6,837 nt of DNA, taken from the NCBI GenBank assembly GCA_039024295.1, contig JBCDIQ010000324.1, forward strand, positions 1 to 6,837, written 5' to 3'. A program made the position numbers and the translations under genes. This document shows, piece by piece, positions 6,416 to 6,837 of this stretch. Under the pieces are notes generated by a model that did no database searches, was not told the DNA's origin, and saw only the letters and a list, made by a program, of their open reading frames with translations. Within the stretch, counting starts at the first letter, position 1. Every line of letters starts with the position of its first letter. Source of the DNA: JBCDIQ01 sp039024295. Lineage in GTDB: Bacteria > Bacteroidota > Bacteroidia > J057.

Positions 6416-6442
6416 GATACCATCATTACAAGGCGCAAAACT
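6398..6442 (-). promoter_or_regulatory. 45-nt hairpin enclosing the trmB start codon
   Basis: AGTTTTGCGCCTTG (6398-6411) and CAAGGCGCAAAACT (6429-6442) are exact 14-bp reverse complements. Inside them, ATGAT (6414-6418) pairs with ATCAT (6422-6426) around a 3-nt loop, leaving only a 2x2 internal loop unpaired. In a trmB transcript with this leader the AU of the start codon would be in the inner stem, and codons 2-6 would form the outer stem. No U-run follows on the trmB strand, so a terminator is unlikely. Control of trmB translation, mRNA stability, or a DNA-level operator are the options. The repeat is certain; the function is inferred. Confidence 0.75.
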
Positions 6443-6444
6443 AC
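6437..6444 (-). promoter_or_regulatory. Candidate -7 box for trmB within the hairpin arm
   Basis: On the minus strand this reads TAGTTTTG, a full match to TAnnTTTG. Transcription would then start roughly 5 nt further, near 6431, leaving a leader of about 16 nt and removing most of the 5' arm of the hairpin. No TTG lies at the usual -33 spacing, so confidence is limited. Confidence 0.35.
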
Positions 6445-6463
6445 TACTTTTTCAGAGACCTCA

Positions 6464-6837
6464 TTATTTTATTACCAATACCTCAGAGGTCGTTTGCAAT
6501 GCAGTTTCAAGTATCACCAGGTATAAACCGGCATCCAGTCCCTCTGTATTTATAGAAGAATCAGAAGGATTTTCATAGGGACTCATCTCATAAGATTTAA
6601 TTACTTTCCCCAGAGGAGATTTTAGGGTAACCTTGGTGATTTCATGTGCGGAGCCAAAGGCGATTTGAAGGTCTTCTCCAGCTTCTTGGGGTTCGTATCT
6701 CCACCCACCTTCAGATTGGTGAGAGGGTTCGGCATCAAGAGAAGGGGATTCGAAAAAATCATCAGGTTCAACTGATGCGTACTGAGCAAAGGCAGAAGTA
6801 AACATACTTCCACTAACCCATAGGATAAGAAGAGTGA
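6464..6837 (-). CDS. Small secreted protein with a type IX secretion-like C-terminal domain, 5' end outside the window
   Basis: The frame is open to the right edge. The in-frame ATG at 6805 is internal, because the residues before it complete a signal peptide: TLLILWVSGSMFTSAFAQ, with cleavage after FAQ. The true start is probably only a few codons past the edge. The mature protein is about 105 residues, counted below from the 6805 Met. An acidic, proline- and serine-rich linker (9-45) leads into a beta-rich domain: LQIAFGSAHEITKVTLKSPL (46-65), GKVIKSYE (66-73), then SINTEGLDAGLYLVILET (84-101) and the final strand SEVLVIK. The order of V-x-L, G-K-V, G-L-x-x-G-L-Y-L-V and a terminal V-x-K is that of the type A sorting tail (Por_Secre_tail, TIGR04183 type). 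There is almost no cargo beyond the tail. trmB follows 48 bp downstream. Its function is unknown. Confidence 0.8.
   Translation of the reverse strand, partial: TLLILWVSGSMFTSAFAQYASVEPDDFFESPSLDAEPSHQSEGGWRYEPQEAGEDLQIAFGSAHEITKVTLKSPLGKVIKSYEMSPYENPSDSSINTEGLDAGLYLVILETALQTTSEVLVIK

Noticed and set aside
6448..6452. T-run next to the trmB hairpin as a plus-strand intrinsic terminator
   Set aside because: No plus-strand gene leads into it, and the run is short and separated from the stem.
6803..6805. ATG as the start of the T9SS-tail protein
   Set aside because: The in-frame codons before it complete the hydrophobic core of a signal peptide, so this Met is internal.
6622..6813. 63-codon minus-strand frame inside the T9SS-tail gene
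   Set aside because: It is an alternative frame of a gene whose signal peptide and sorting tail lie in another frame.

Overview
The window reads as chromosomal DNA of a Bacteroidota member. A Saprospirales- or Cytophagales-like genome is my guess, not something the sequence proves. The clues are a small secreted protein ending in a type IX secretion (T9SS)-like C-terminal domain, a Bacteroidota-type outer-membrane barrel and TPR pair next to coaX, the divergent birA/rsfS pair, generally absent Shine-Dalgarno sequences, and a perfect copy of the Bacteroidota -7 box (TAnnTTTG) before trmB. No rRNA, tRNA, CRISPR array, transposase or phage gene is visible.

Layout, left to right. (1) Positions 1-111 hold the start of a minus-strand reading frame leaving the left edge. 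It overlaps a perfect 23-bp inverted repeat at 1-66. Positions 112-228 are intergenic, with no convincing terminator. (2) A tight minus-strand cluster runs 4450 to 229: birA (biotin-protein ligase), coaX (type III pantothenate kinase), an outer-membrane beta-barrel protein and a secreted TPR protein. birA and coaX overlap by 13 bp, coaX and the barrel gene by 4 bp (ATGA), and the TPR gene follows after 36 bp. This looks like one operon, with cofactor enzymes leading into two envelope proteins. (3) rsfS lies divergently on the plus strand, with 127 bp between the starts. (4) rsfS converges, 12 bp apart, on a minus-strand gene for a small cytoplasmic leucine-rich-repeat protein. As I recall the usual Bacteroidota order, ftsH would follow rsfS here. 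(5) An AT-rich 254-bp gap (5517-5770) holds a possible leader hairpin of the LRR gene and little else. (6) trmB (tRNA m7G46 methyltransferase) and, upstream of it on the same strand, a small T9SS-tail protein whose start lies beyond the right edge.

Most genes are housekeeping: protein biotinylation for fatty-acid synthesis, coenzyme A synthesis, ribosome silencing and tRNA modification. The least ordinary signals are two strong palindromes. One is a near-complete 45-nt hairpin enclosing the trmB start codon and overlapping a TAnnTTTG box. The other is the 66-bp palindrome inside the reading frame at the left edge. The secreted protein that is almost nothing but a T9SS sorting tail, and the LRR gene next to rsfS, are also worth a look. 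I found no clear evidence of a new multi-gene system.
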